This document shows positions 8,195 through 20,371 of a stretch of 64,000 nt of DNA, one piece after another. The notes under the pieces are model-generated. The model did no database searches. It was given only the letters and a program-made list of their open reading frames with translations, and had not been told where the DNA came from. The position numbers were made by a program, and so were the translations under genes. The stretch is from Chimaeribacter californicus (GTDB lineage: Bacteria; Pseudomonadota; Gammaproteobacteria; Enterobacterales; Enterobacteriaceae): the NCBI RefSeq assembly GCF_002858675.1, contig NZ_PJZF01000003.1, positions 294,113 through 358,112 of the forward strand, given 5' to 3'. The first letter of the stretch is position 1, and every line of letters starts with the position of its first letter.

Positions 8195-11134
8195 TCACAC
8201 CGGGACGTCACCGCCCTGCTCTGCCGCTTCGGCGGCCTCACGTTCAGCGCGTTCACGGGCGCGCTGTTCGGCCTGGCGGATCTGGCGGGTGCGTGCGCTG
8301 TAGTAGGCCAGCGTCGTGCGCAGGGTGTCGAGGGTCACCGGTTTTGACAGGCAGTTGTCCATGCCTGCCTCGATACAGCGCTGCTTCTCCTCGGCCAGGG
8401 CGTTGGCCGTGACGCCAATCACCGGGCGGATGTAATCCATCTGCCGCAGCCGCTGGGTCAGGCGATAGCCGTCCATCTTCGGCATGTTGACGTCCGTCAG
8501 CACGATATCAATGGTGTTGCAGCGCATCACCTCCAGCGCGTCCAGCCCGTCGTTGGCAGTCAGGATCTGGTAGCCGAGCGAGCCGAGCTGGTCGGCCAGC
8601 AGGCGGCGGTTGATCGGGTGGTCATCCACCACCAGCAGCTGGATCTCGTGGTTCGCCTGCTGGGTTTCGGCGTTGATCACCGGCAGTTGCAGCATCGCAC
8701 GCGCGTGGCCCTCTTCCAGGTGGTAGAGGCGGTTAAACAGGCTGGTCAACTCCAGCGGCGTTGAGGTGCTGTGCAGCCAGTAGCCCGGGCGGGTCTCCAC
8801 CGGCGGGCCGATATGCTCGAGCGAGAACTCGATCTGCGCCAGCAGCGACAGCGGGTGGTTCAGCGCGTAGTCGGTCAGCAGGATGTCGCTGTCATAGGTG
8901 ATCATGCCCGGCTGGTAGCGCACCACGTCTGCGCCATGCTGGTTCAGCATCGGCTCCAGGTACGCCTCCAGCCGCGCATTGCGCACCGACAGGATAATGC
9001 GTCGGCCCCGCCACAGGGTGCCGTCCGGCGGCGTGGCGAATTTGGCGTCATACATCGGCAGGCGCACGGTGAACAGGCTGCCCATCCCCGGTTCCGATTC
9101 TACGGCGATATCGCCATCCATCAGGTTAATCAGCTTCTCACAGATCGCCAGCCCCAGCCCGGTGCCCTGGAAGTGGCGCTGCACGCCGGTACCGACCTGG
9201 AAGAACGGATCAAACAGCCGCGGGATCTCTTTCGCCGGAATGCCGACGCCGGTGTCGCGCACGCGGAACTCCAGGTAGTTATCCCGGGTGCAGGCATGGA
9301 GCACGATGCAGCCGGTGTCGGTGAATTTGATGGCGTTATTGAGGATGTTGGAGAGCACCTGTTGCAGCCGCACCGGGTCACCGGAGAGGAACTCCGGCAC
9401 ATCGTGCTCAATAAAGCAGTAGAGGCCCAGACGCTTTTTCACCACCAGCGGCAGGTAGTTGCCGGCGATGTGGGTCACCACCTCCCGGCAGGAGAACTCG
9501 CGCGGCTCAATTTTCAGCTGTTCTGACTCAATCTTCGAGAAGTCGAGGATGTCGCTGATGATTTTCAGCAGCAGGCCGGAGGAGTTGTTCATCGCCGTGA
9601 CCAGCCGGTCAACCCCCTCCGGCAGTGCCTTGGTCTGCAACAGATCGAGGTTACCGATGATGCCGTACAGCGGGGTGCGCAGCTCATGGCTGACGGTCGC
9701 CAGGAACATCGATTTCGACTGGCTCGCCTGCTCGGCGGCGTTGGCCATCTCCTGCAATGACTCTTCCATCCTCACGCGCGCGCTGACGTCCACCAGCACG
9801 CAGATCGCCACATCCTCGTTGCGGTAGCGCGAATGCACGAAGCTCAGTTGCAGGTTGTTGTTATTGCTGGTGATCACATCCACAAAGTTGACCTGCTGGT
9901 CGCAGATGATGCGCGTAATGCGCTGGCGATCCTCGTGGGTCAGCATGTTGATGTAGTTGTGCGCCAGTTCGTTACTGAGGATGTTCACGCCGTCACTGAT
10001 GCGCAAAATAGAGATGCCGACCGGGGCCGATGCCACAATTTTGTGGTTGAACTGCTCGTTCTCCTCCAGCCGGAAGGCGTTCTCTTCCGCTGGGAAGAAC
10101 ATTTTCCGCTCAAACAACCACGCCAGGGTAAACAGCAGGATCGCCGAGAAGATGTTCAGCAGGAAAGCGTTGAGGATCAGGATTTTAAATCTGTCCAGCA
10201 GGGTGCGCACCGGCAGCGAGTAGACGATGCTGAGCGTGGACGGCTGCAGGCTCTTTTTCATGATCAGGTCGTTGTACCCGTTCACATAGCCAAAGTAGCT
10301 GGCGGCGTCCGGGTAGCGACCCAGCATGGAGATGTAGCGCTCGCCCTCGCTGAAGCGCAGCAACGGCTCGTTGGAGGGCCCCAGCAGCGTGACGCCAATC
10401 GGCAGCGCGCTTGGGCTGGAGAAATCTTCCAGCCGCAGGATCTGCTCGATGCCGATCAGCGCCTCCAGTTTGTTGCCCACGTAGATCGGCGCCAGCACAT
10501 AGAGGTAACCGACATCGGCGCGCGGGCCGGGGCTGACCCAGTAGAGGTTGTTGTCTTTCTCTTTGCTCTTGGCGTTACGGAATTTCAGGATGCGCTCATG
10601 CAGTGATTTCAGCACGTTTTCATGGTTGATCGGCCGGGTGGTGTTATTGATGTTGAAATCGGCCATGCAGAGGCTGTCGCCGCCGATGAAGAACACCCGG
10701 TTCAGGTCATAGGCAGCGGAGAAATTATCTTTCCAGTAATGCACGGTGTTGCTCAGTGACTGGAGCGAGTTGCGGTAGTCGCCGTTGAGCTGGGCGCAGT
10801 CGGAGTCACTGAACAGCGGGTAGATGCGCGGCTGGTTGGTTTTCCCGGCAAACACCCCGTTCAGGATGTCGAGGCCGTTGACCGTGCCGCTGAGGCGGTT
10901 CTCCGCCATATAGCGGATATCGCGCATGATGTCCGCCGAATGACGGAAGTAACTCTGGGCCTGATCGTAGTTGAGGTAATACTCCTGACGGATCTGTGAC
11001 TCTTTCTCGTGAAAGATGTTCAGGATGTAAAAGGTGGTCAGCAACGCGCCCAGTGACCAGAGCATAATGGCCAGTACCCGGAATAAGTAACGGGAAATTT
11101 TCAGCGTTGTGCGGAACGAAGCCAGATATTTCAA
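8195..11134 (-). CDS. rcsC: hybrid sensor kinase RcsC
   Basis: A 979-residue inner-membrane hybrid histidine kinase at the top of the Rcs relay. The N-terminus MKYLASFRTTLK is the RcsC start; TM1 is at about 20-40, followed by a periplasmic domain and TM2 at about 315-335, then a PAS-like region. In the HisKA domain His483 lies in ATVSHELRTPLYGI, followed by HATPase boxes (DTGVGIPAKE, GTGLGLAICEKL), an ABL domain and the receiver with Asp881 (IVLTDVNMPKMDGY). It is about 30 residues longer than E. coli RcsC; the extra is a charged Arg/Glu/Ala-rich tail at about 950-979. It converges on rcsB, as in E. coli. Confidence 0.97.
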   Translation of the reverse strand: MKYLASFRTTLKISRYLFRVLAIMLWSLGALLTTFYILNIFHEKESQIRQEYYLNYDQAQSYFRHSADIMRDIRYMAENRLSGTVNGLDILNGVFAGKTNQPRIYPLFSDSDCAQLNGDYRNSLQSLSNTVHYWKDNFSAAYDLNRVFFIGGDSLCMADFNINNTTRPINHENVLKSLHERILKFRNAKSKEKDNNLYWVSPGPRADVGYLYVLAPIYVGNKLEALIGIEQILRLEDFSSPSALPIGVTLLGPSNEPLLRFSEGERYISMLGRYPDAASYFGYVNGYNDLIMKKSLQPSTLSIVYSLPVRTLLDRFKILILNAFLLNIFSAILLFTLAWLFERKMFFPAEENAFRLEENEQFNHKIVASAPVGISILRISDGVNILSNELAHNYINMLTHEDRQRITRIICDQQVNFVDVITSNNNNLQLSFVHSRYRNEDVAICVLVDVSARVRMEESLQEMANAAEQASQSKSMFLATVSHELRTPLYGIIGNLDLLQTKALPEGVDRLVTAMNNSSGLLLKIISDILDFSKIESEQLKIEPREFSCREVVTHIAGNYLPLVVKKRLGLYCFIEHDVPEFLSGDPVRLQQVLSNILNNAIKFTDTGCIVLHACTRDNYLEFRVRDTGVGIPAKEIPRLFDPFFQVGTGVQRHFQGTGLGLAICEKLINLMDGDIAVESEPGMGSLFTVRLPMYDAKFATPPDGTLWRGRRIILSVRNARLEAYLEPMLNQHGADVVRYQPGMITYDSDILLTDYALNHPLSLLAQIEFSLEHIGPPVETRPGYWLHSTSTPLELTSLFNRLYHLEEGHARAMLQLPVINAETQQANHEIQLLVVDDHPINRRLLADQLGSLGYQILTANDGLDALEVMRCNTIDIVLTDVNMPKMDGYRLTQRLRQMDYIRPVIGVTANALAEEKQRCIEAGMDNCLSKPVTLDTLRTTLAYYSARTRQIRQAEQRARERAEREAAEAAEQGGDVPV

Positions 11135-11204
11135 TCGGATACCATCTTAATGTGTCGGGCCATTCAGGGCAGGCAGCGAACAGAATACACTACCGATCTG
11201 CCAT

Positions 11205-11230
11205 AAAAAAGCCAGCCCGCAGGCTGGCTT
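11205..11230 (-). terminator. gyrA terminator
   Basis: On the minus strand the stem AAGCCAGCC/GGCTGGCTT is followed by six T residues. It lies 50 bases after the gyrA stop, upstream of the rcsC start. A second GC-rich inverted repeat (about 11240-11264) lies between it and the gyrA stop. Confidence 0.9.
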
Positions 11231-11279
11231 CAAGACGCGTGGGCGGGGGAGAGCTCCGCCGCCCGGTTTAGTCATGCAA

Positions 11280-13946
<2,667 letters not shown>

Positions 13947-14111
13947 CTACTGAATGGTTCATCTGCCCGCTGCCTGTGGATAGGCAAAGGTGTAAAACTA
14001 TACCACAAACCGCCCATTCGTGGGAAACAAAGGCACCATTATGCCCCGGTTTTCATGCCTTTCCGGTGCGGGGGGCGCGCCACAAATCTGCCGCCGCGCC
14101 GCAGTAATATG

Positions 14112-14117
14112 TATAAT
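14112..14117 (+). promoter_or_regulatory. possible ubiG -10 element
   Basis: TATAAT lies 34 bases before the ubiG ATG in the gyrA/ubiG divergent region. No good -35 hexamer is found at 16-18 bases (TGCCGC is the closest), so this is tentative. Confidence 0.35.
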
Positions 14118-14151
14118 CCGGGATATTGAAGGTTAAGGAGTGATAAAGCCG

Positions 14152-14892
14152 ATGAATGAACAGCACGCTGCACCGGCCGCTGCGCCGCAAAACGTTGACC
14201 AGAACGAAATCGCCAAATTTGAGGCCGTGGCCTCACGCTGGTGGGACCTGGAAGGGGAATTCAAGCCGCTGCACCGCATCAACCCGCTGCGCCTGAATTA
14301 CATCATCACCCGCGCTGACGGCATTTTCGGCAAGAAGGTGCTGGACGTCGGCTGCGGCGGCGGCATCCTGGCCGAGAGCATGGCGCGCGAGGGCGCGGAC
14401 GTCACCGGGCTGGACATGGGGGCCGAGCCGTTGCAGGTGGCGCGCCTGCATGCGCTGGAGGCGGGCGTCACGCTCAATTACGTGCAGGAGACGGTAGAGG
14501 CGCACGCCGAGGCCAACCCGCAGCAGTATGACGTGGTGACCTGCATGGAGATGCTGGAGCACGTGCCGGACCCGGCGTCCGTGGTGATCGCCTGCGCCAA
14601 GCTGGTGAAACCGGGCGGCCATGTCTTCTTCTCTACCCTGAACCGCAACAACAAAGCCTGGCTGATGGCGATTGTCGGCGCGGAGTATGTGCTGAAGATG
14701 GTGCCGAAGGGCACGCATGACATCAAAAAGTTCATCAAGCCGTCTGAGCTGCTGCACTGGGTCGATCACACCCCGCTGGTGGAGCGCCATATCATCGGCC
14801 TGCACTACAACCCGCTGACCAACCGCTTCAAGCTGGCGCCGAATGTGGACGTCAACTACATGGTGCATACGCAGTACCCGGCCCCGCGCTGA
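14152..14892 (+). CDS. ubiG: ubiquinone biosynthesis O-methyltransferase UbiG
   Basis: A 246-residue class I SAM-dependent methyltransferase that performs both O-methylations of ubiquinone synthesis. SAM motif I is [16 protein letters not shown] near residue 60; [15 protein letters not shown] and [16 protein letters not shown] follow. The N-terminal [23 protein letters not shown] is the UbiG signature. I chose the ATG at 14152: AGGAG (14136-14140) lies 11 bases upstream, whereas the in-frame GTG at 14140 would overlap that same SD. Confidence 0.97.
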   Translation: MNEQHAAPAAAPQNVDQNEIAKFEAVASRWWDLEGEFKPLHRINPLRLNYIITRADGIFGKKVLDVGCGGGILAESMAREGADVTGLDMGAEPLQVARLHALEAGVTLNYVQETVEAHAEANPQQYDVVTCMEMLEHVPDPASVVIACAKLVKPGGHVFFSTLNRNNKAWLMAIVGAEYVLKMVPKGTHDIKKFIKPSELLHWVDHTPLVERHIIGLHYNPLTNRFKLAPNVDVNYMVHTQYPAPR

Positions 14893-14895
14893 CCG

Positions 14896-14936
14896 GCGCT
14901 CTGCCACATTTAATGCCGCTCCGCCAGCGCTTTTTT
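14896..14936 (+). terminator. possible ubiG terminator
   Basis: GCGCT (14896-14900) can pair with AGCGC (14926-14930), directly followed by six T residues. The stem is short and the loop long, so confidence is low, but placement just after the ubiG stop fits. Confidence 0.4.
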
Positions 14937-15191
14937 AAGAATTACCGCAGCCCGGCGGGCGGCATATCCGAATAAATCTTTATTTTTAGGCATTTGGCAC
15001 GCGCCGTTGCAGAAATACGCGTTTTTAGAATAGTAAACCACATCAATATAGCGATTTTTTCTAACGTTTAATAAATCAGCAGTCGATCAAGTTTTGAAAA
15101 AATATAAGAATTTCCTATCGAAGATATTGACAGCGCAGCCACGCCAGCGCTGCTGGGCGTTTCACCGTTGCTTCACATTTTAACCCCCAAG

Positions 15192-15200
15192 TTATCCACA
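15192..15200 (+). promoter_or_regulatory. DnaA box upstream of nrdA
   Basis: TTATCCACA, an exact match to the consensus DnaA box, lies 184 bases before the nrdA ATG. DnaA binding upstream of nrdAB is established in E. coli; here it is inferred from sequence and position. Confidence 0.7.
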
Positions 15201-15240
15201 ATCTCCGGCGGTTTTGTCCCCTTGTCAATTCACTGAACTG

Positions 15241-15286
15241 ACACTATCTTGTTAGCCGAACTGACGACACCCACAATATATTGTGT
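15241..15286. promoter_or_regulatory. tandem NrdR boxes upstream of nrdA
   Basis: The distal box begins at 15241 (ACACTAT matches the first half well; the second half is degenerate). The proximal box at 15271-15286, CCACAATATATTGTGT, matches the NrdR consensus ACACWATATATWGTGT at 15 of 16 positions. The boxes are spaced 30 bases apart, about three helical turns, as typical for NrdR pairs that repress ribonucleotide reductase genes when dATP is plentiful. Confidence 0.75.
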
Positions 15287-15383
15287 TTATATCCTGACCA
15301 ACTGCCTATACTTCGTTTGCTGCTGCGCATTATGCTGCGCGGTGCGGCGCTGGCCGTTTATAAACCTTTAAGGTACGCACCCC

Positions 15384-17669
15384 ATGAACCAGAGTCTGCT
15401 TGTTACTAAACGTGATGGCCGCAAAGAACGCATCAATCTTGATAAAATCCACCGTGTCATCGACTGGGCCGCGGAAGGGCTGCAAAACGTCTCCGTTTCC
15501 CAGGTAGAGCTGCGTTCCCACATCCAGTTTTATGACGGCATCAAAACCGCCGACATCCATGAAACCATCATCAAAGCCGCCGCGGACCTGATCTCGCGTG
15601 ACGCGCCGGACTACCAGTACCTGGCTGCCCGCCTGGCGATCTTCCACCTGCGTAAGAAAGCCTACGGCCAGTTTGAGCCGCCAAAACTGCTTGAGCACGT
15701 CAGCCGCATGATTGACCTGGGCAAGTACGATAAACATCTGCTGGAAGACTACACGGCTGAAGAGTTCGAGCAGATGGACAGCTTTATCGACCACTGGCGC
15801 GACATGACCTTCTCCTACGCCGCCGTGAAGCAGCTGGAAGGCAAGTACCTGGTGCAGAACCGCGTGACCGGCGAGATCTACGAAAGCGCCCAGTTCCTCT
15901 ACATCCTGGTGGCGGCGTGCCTGTTCTCCAACTACCCGCGTGAGACGCGCCTGGATTACATCAAGCGCTTCTACGACGCGATCTCAACCTTCAAAATCTC
16001 GCTGCCGACCCCGATCATGTCCGGCGTGCGTACCCCGACCCGTCAGTTCAGCTCCTGCGTGCTGATTGAGTGCGGCGACAGCCTCGACTCGATCAACGCC
16101 ACCTCCAGCGCCATTGTGAAATATGTCTCCCAGCGTGCCGGCATCGGCATCAACGCCGGTCGCATCCGTGCGCTGGGCAGCCCGATCCGCGGCGGCGAGG
16201 CCTTCCACACCGGCTGTATCCCGTTCTATAAGCACTTCCAGACCGCGGTGAAATCCTGCTCGCAGGGCGGCGTGCGCGGCGGTGCGGCCACCCTGTTCTA
16301 CCCGATGTGGCACCTGGAAGTGGAAAGCCTGCTGGTGCTGAAAAACAACCGCGGCGTGGAAGGCAACCGCGTGCGCCACATGGACTACGGCGTGCAGCTC
16401 AACAAGCTGATGTACCAGCGCCTGGTGAAAAACGAAGACATCACCCTGTTCAGCCCGTCTGACGTGCCGGGGCTGTATGACGCCTTCTTCGCCGATCAGG
16501 ATGAATTTGAGCGCCTGTACACCAAATATGAGCAGGATGAGAGCATCCGCAAGCAGCGCATCAAAGCGGTTGAGCTGTTCTCCCTGATGATGCAGGAGCG
16601 CGCCTCCACCGGCCGTATCTACATCCAGAACGTGGACCACTGCAACACCCACAGCCCGTTTGACCCGGCCATCGCGCCGGTGCGCCAGTCCAACCTCTGC
16701 CTGGAGATTGCGCTGCCGACCAAACCGCTGGAAGACGTCAACGACGAGAACGGCGAAATCGCCCTGTGTACCCTCTCCGCCTTCAACCTGGGCGCGATTG
16801 AGAGCCTGGACGATCTGGAAGAGCTGGCTACCCTGGCGGTGCGTGCGCTCGACGCGCTGCTCGACTACCAGGACTACCCGATCCCGGCCGCCAAACGCGG
16901 CGCAATGGGCCGCCGCACCCTGGGTATCGGCGTGATCAACTACGCCTACTACCTGGCGAAAAACGGCGTGCGTTACTCCGACGGCAGCGCCAACAACCTG
17001 ACGCACCGCACTTTTGAGGCGATCCAGTACTACCTGCTGAAAGCCTCGAACAACCTGGCGAAAGAGCAAAGTGCCTGCCCGTGGTTCAACGAAACCACCT
17101 ACGCACAGGGCATCATGCCGGTGGACACCTACAAGCGTGACCTGGACGCGGTATGCAGTGAGCCGCTGCACCTCGACTGGGACAGCCTGCGTGCCGACAT
17201 CAAAGAGTTCGGCCTGCGTAACTCCACGCTCTCAGCCCTGATGCCGTCCGAGACTTCGTCGCAGATCTCCAACGCCACCAACGGCATCGAGCCGCCGCGC
17301 GGCCACGTCAGCATCAAGCAGTCGAAAGACGGCATCCTGCGCCAGGTGGTGCCGGAGTATGAGCGCCTGAAAGACGCCTACGAACTGCTGTGGGAAATGC
17401 CGAACAACGACGGCTACCTGCAACTGGTCGGCGTGATGCAGAAGTTCATCGACCAGGCGATCTCGTCCAACACCAACTATGACCCGTCACGTTTTGCGGG
17501 CAACAAGGTGCCGATGAAGCAGCTGCTGAAAGACCTGCTCACCGCCTACAAGTTCGGCGTGAAAACGCTCTACTACCAAAACACCCGTGACGGCGCGGAA
17601 GATGCCCAGGATGACCTGGCCCCGTCGATTCAGGATGACGGCTGCGAAAGCGGCGCCTGCAAGATTTAA
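15384..17669 (+). CDS. nrdA: class Ia ribonucleoside-diphosphate reductase, alpha subunit NrdA
   Basis: A 761-residue large subunit of aerobic ribonucleotide reductase, the same length as E. coli NrdA. It has an N-terminal ATP-cone ([25 protein letters not shown]...). Active-site cysteines are visible in [14 protein letters not shown] (Cys225), [12 protein letters not shown] (Cys439) and [11 protein letters not shown] (Cys462). The radical-transfer tyrosine pair is in [11 protein letters not shown], and the C-terminal redox cysteine pair in [14 protein letters not shown] lies nine to twelve bases before the ATG. nrdB follows after 53 bases that hold a strong hairpin. Confidence 0.98.
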   Translation: MNQSLLVTKRDGRKERINLDKIHRVIDWAAEGLQNVSVSQVELRSHIQFYDGIKTADIHETIIKAAADLISRDAPDYQYLAARLAIFHLRKKAYGQFEPPKLLEHVSRMIDLGKYDKHLLEDYTAEEFEQMDSFIDHWRDMTFSYAAVKQLEGKYLVQNRVTGEIYESAQFLYILVAACLFSNYPRETRLDYIKRFYDAISTFKISLPTPIMSGVRTPTRQFSSCVLIECGDSLDSINATSSAIVKYVSQRAGIGINAGRIRALGSPIRGGEAFHTGCIPFYKHFQTAVKSCSQGGVRGGAATLFYPMWHLEVESLLVLKNNRGVEGNRVRHMDYGVQLNKLMYQRLVKNEDITLFSPSDVPGLYDAFFADQDEFERLYTKYEQDESIRKQRIKAVELFSLMMQERASTGRIYIQNVDHCNTHSPFDPAIAPVRQSNLCLEIALPTKPLEDVNDENGEIALCTLSAFNLGAIESLDDLEELATLAVRALDALLDYQDYPIPAAKRGAMGRRTLGIGVINYAYYLAKNGVRYSDGSANNLTHRTFEAIQYYLLKASNNLAKEQSACPWFNETTYAQGIMPVDTYKRDLDAVCSEPLHLDWDSLRADIKEFGLRNSTLSALMPSETSSQISNATNGIEPPRGHVSIKQSKDGILRQVVPEYERLKDAYELLWEMPNNDGYLQLVGVMQKFIDQAISSNTNYDPSRFAGNKVPMKQLLKDLLTAYKFGVKTLYYQNTRDGAEDAQDDLAPSIQDDGCESGACKI

Positions 17670-17675
17670 CACAGG

Positions 17676-17699
17676 GGGGCCGGGTGAATGCCCGGCCCC
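17676..17699 (+). other. GC-rich hairpin between nrdA and nrdB
   Basis: A perfect 9-bp stem GGGGCCGGG/CCCGGCCCC with the six-base loop TGAATG, starting six bases after the nrdA stop and ending 23 bases before the nrdB ATG. There is no T run, so it is not a classic terminator. It may stabilise the nrdA end of the mRNA or tune subunit ratio (inference). Confidence 0.8.
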
Positions 17700-17722
17700 T
17701 GCTGACAGACAGGATTTGCACT

Positions 17723-18853
17723 ATGGCCTATACCACGTTTTCCCAGACTAAAAACAACCAGCTGCTGGAGCCGATGTTCTTCGGCCAGCCGGTGAACGTT
17801 GCCCGCTTTGACCAGCAGAAACACGCGATCTTTGAGAAGCTGATCGAGAAGCAGCTCTCCTTCTTCTGGCGACCGGAAGAGGTGGACGTCTCGCGCGACC
17901 GCATCGACTTCCAGGCCCTGCCGGACCATGAGAAGCATATCTTCCTCAGCAACCTGAAGTACCAGACGCTGCTGGACTCGATCCAGGGGCGCAGCCCGAA
18001 CGTGGCGCTGCTGCCGCTGATCTCCATCCCGGAGCTGGAAACCTGGATTGAGACCTGGTCCTTCTCTGAGACCATTCACTCGCGCTCTTACACCCACATC
18101 ATCCGCAACATCGTCAACGATCCGGCGCTGGTGTTTGATGACATCGTGACCAACGAAGAGATCCTGAAGCGCGCCAAGGACATCTCCGGGTATTACGATG
18201 AGCTGATCACCATGAGCGGCTACTACAACCTGCTGGGTGAAGGCACGCACCAGGTCAACGGCGAAACCGTTGAGGTGAGCCTGCATGAGCTGAAGAAGAA
18301 ACTTTACCTTTGCGTGATGAGCGTCAACGCGCTGGAGGCGATCCGCTTCTACGTCAGCTTTGCCTGCTCCTTTGCCTTTGCCGAGCGCGAGCTGATGGAA
18401 GGCAACGCCAAAATCATCCGCCTGATTGCGCGTGACGAGGCGCTGCACCTCACCGGCACCCAGCACATCATCAACCTGATGCGCTCCGGCGCGGATGACC
18501 CGGAGATGGCGGAGATCGCCAAAGAGTGCCAGCAGCAGAGCTATGACCTGTTCGTGCTGGCGGCGCAGCAGGAGAAAGAGTGGGCGGAATACCTGTTCCG
18601 TGACGGCTCGATGATTGGCCTGAACAAAGACATCCTCTGCCAGTATGTGGAGTACATCACCAACATCCGTATGCAGGCGGTGGGGCTGGATCTGCCGTTC
18701 AAAACCCGCTCCAACCCGATCCCATGGATCAACAGCTGGCTGGTGTCGGACAACGTGCAGGTTGCACCGCAGGAAGTGGAAGTCAGCTCTTATCTGGTCG
18801 GCCAGATTGACTCGGAAGTCAACGCTGACGACCTGAGCGACTTCCAGCTCTGA
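17723..18853 (+). CDS. nrdB: class Ia ribonucleoside-diphosphate reductase, beta subunit NrdB
   Basis: A 376-residue small subunit that houses the diiron-tyrosyl radical cofactor. The radical tyrosine (Tyr122 by E. coli numbering) is in [15 protein letters not shown]. Iron-ligand stretches include [26 protein letters not shown] and [13 protein letters not shown]. The C-terminus ([14 protein letters not shown]) is the conserved peptide that docks into NrdA. I chose the ATG at 17723 ([10 protein letters not shown]), preceded by AGGA; an upstream in-frame ATG at 17684 would translate the hairpin. yfaE starts one base after the stop. Confidence 0.98.
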   Translation: MAYTTFSQTKNNQLLEPMFFGQPVNVARFDQQKHAIFEKLIEKQLSFFWRPEEVDVSRDRIDFQALPDHEKHIFLSNLKYQTLLDSIQGRSPNVALLPLISIPELETWIETWSFSETIHSRSYTHIIRNIVNDPALVFDDIVTNEEILKRAKDISGYYDELITMSGYYNLLGEGTHQVNGETVEVSLHELKKKLYLCVMSVNALEAIRFYVSFACSFAFAERELMEGNAKIIRLIARDEALHLTGTQHIINLMRSGADDPEMAEIAKECQQQSYDLFVLAAQQEKEWAEYLFRDGSMIGLNKDILCQYVEYITNIRMQAVGLDLPFKTRSNPIPWINSWLVSDNVQVAPQEVEVSSYLVGQIDSEVNADDLSDFQL

Positions 18854-18854
18854 T

Positions 18855-19136
18855 ATGGCCGGCGACTCCCTGACGCGCGGCGGCCACACCATTCTGCTGC
18901 GCAGCAGCGGCGCGCAACTCCCCTGCGCGCCGGAACACCGTTGCCTGCTGGAGCTGCTGGAAACCCACCAGCTTGAGGTGGAGTACCAGTGCCGCGAGGG
19001 CTATTGCGGTGCCTGCCGCGTGCGGCTGCTCAAGGGCAGCGTCAGTTACCACCAGACGCCGCTGGCCTTTATTCAGGAGGGCGACATCCTGCTCTGCTGC
19101 TGCCTGCCGCAGGAAGATATTGAGATCGACATCTGA
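18855..19136 (+). CDS. yfaE: 2Fe-2S ferredoxin YfaE
   Basis: A 93-residue plant-type ferredoxin. The cluster cysteines are in YQCREGYCGACRVRLL and the later LLCCCLP. In E. coli YfaE supplies electrons for assembly and maintenance of the NrdB diferric-tyrosyl cofactor, which fits the position one base after nrdB. A strong terminator follows 11 bases after the stop, closing the nrdA-nrdB-yfaE operon. Confidence 0.95.
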   Translation: MAGDSLTRGGHTILLRSSGAQLPCAPEHRCLLELLETHQLEVEYQCREGYCGACRVRLLKGSVSYHQTPLAFIQEGDILLCCCLPQEDIEIDI

Positions 19137-19147
19137 TCGCCGCACAT

Positions 19148-19181
19148 AAAAAACGGGCTGAATTTTCAGCCCGTTTTTTTT
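19148..19181. terminator. bidirectional terminator after yfaE
   Basis: The stem CGGGCTGA/TCAGCCCG is flanked by six A and seven T residues, between the convergent ends of yfaE and mltB. Confidence 0.95.
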
Positions 19182-19197
19182 ATTCCCCTTCCCGGTG

Positions 19198-20268
19198 TTA
19201 CCGCGCCCGGCTCACCGCCACCCCCAGCTGCCACACCGCCATCGCGTAGTGAGTGCTGTGGTTGTAACGGGTGATCACATAGAAGTTCGGCAGCCCGTAC
19301 CAGTACTGGTAACCGGTGCCGACGTCCAGACGCAGCAGGCTCACCTGCTGGTTATCATTCAGCGGGCTTAACGGCCGCAGCCCGGCGGCACTCAGCGCGC
19401 CCACGGTGTATTTGGTGGTGAAGCCCTGCTGCATCAGCGGTGCCTGCCCGCTGGCCGGGACGGCCACCGTCTGATCTTTCACCCAGCCGTGCGCCTGGAA
19501 GTAGTTGGCGACGCTGCCGATGGCGTCTTCCGGGTCCCACAGGTTGACGTGCCCGTCACCGGTGAAATCCACCGCGTAATCCTTGAACGACGACGGCATA
19601 AACTGGCCGTAGCCCATCGCCCCGGCAAAGGAGCCGCGCAGCGAGAGCGGGTCATCCCCTTCGCTGCGCGCCATCAACAGGAAGGTTTCCAGTTCACCGG
19701 CAAAGTAGTCGGCGCGGCGCGGGTAAGCGAAGGCCAGCGTCGCCAGCGCATCGATAATCCGCGTTTTGCCCATCACCCGGCCCCAGCGCGTCTCCACGCC
19801 AATAATGCCGACGATAATTTCCGGCGGCACGCCATAGGTGGTGTAGGCGCGCCGCAGCGCCTGCTCATGCTGGTTCCAGAACACTACGCCGTTTTGCACG
19901 TTGTCCGGCGTGATGAATTTTTTGCTGTAACGCAGCCAGGCACCGTTCGGGCCGCTGGGGCGCTGGCCGGGCGTCGGCGCTTGCTGGTTCATCAGCCGCA
20001 GCACGTAATCGAGCTGTTTGGTCTGCGCCAGCACATCGTGCAGTTGCTGGCGGTCAAAACCGTGCTCGCGCACCATCTTGTCGATAAAGCGTTCGGTGGC
20101 CGGGTTGTTGGCGAAATCCCCGGTCAGCGGGTGGTAGTTGTGGGCCGGTTCCAGCAGGAAACCGCTGTGCGCCGGTGAGGGCTGGGCAGTGAGGTCAGCG
20201 GGCTTGGGTTTACTGCTACAGGCGGAGAGCAAAAGACATACAGGCAAAAGTGCAGCAAGGTGACGCAT
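19198..20268 (-). CDS. mltB: membrane-bound lytic murein transglycosylase B
   Basis: A 356-residue outer-membrane lipoprotein that cleaves peptidoglycan glycan strands to 1,6-anhydro products. The start at 20268 (MRHLAALLPVCLLLSACSSKP) gives a clean signal peptide with lipobox LSAC and has GGAAA just upstream. The SLT_2 domain shows KFITPDNVQNGVVFWNQ, the catalytic Glu in IIGVETRWGRVMGKTR, GAMGYGQFMPSS and the C-terminal DVGTGYQYWYGLPNFYVITRYNHS. It is very close to E. coli MltB, although in E. coli mltB lies elsewhere on the chromosome. A CinA-like gene lies upstream on the same strand (103-base gap). Confidence 0.93.
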   Translation of the reverse strand: MRHLAALLPVCLLLSACSSKPKPADLTAQPSPAHSGFLLEPAHNYHPLTGDFANNPATERFIDKMVREHGFDRQQLHDVLAQTKQLDYVLRLMNQQAPTPGQRPSGPNGAWLRYSKKFITPDNVQNGVVFWNQHEQALRRAYTTYGVPPEIIVGIIGVETRWGRVMGKTRIIDALATLAFAYPRRADYFAGELETFLLMARSEGDDPLSLRGSFAGAMGYGQFMPSSFKDYAVDFTGDGHVNLWDPEDAIGSVANYFQAHGWVKDQTVAVPASGQAPLMQQGFTTKYTVGALSAAGLRPLSPLNDNQQVSLLRLDVGTGYQYWYGLPNFYVITRYNHSTHYAMAVWQLGVAVSRAR

Positions 20269-20371
20269 CGGGTTTCCATACAGCCAGAGTAAAAAGAAAT
20301 GGGCGATATCATAAAACATTGCCCGGTGCGCCGGGAACAGACACCAGCGCACCGCGTGAAAAATAGCGCAA

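Larger units (their letters stand above)
14893..15383. other. ubiG-nrdA intergenic region carrying the nrdAB control region
   Basis: About 490 bases without a gene. The middle part is AT-rich (14970-15120). The right half contains a DnaA box and two candidate NrdR boxes, listed separately. The E. coli nrdAB promoter is known to respond to DnaA, Fis and NrdR, so the composition matches its expected function. Confidence 0.7.
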
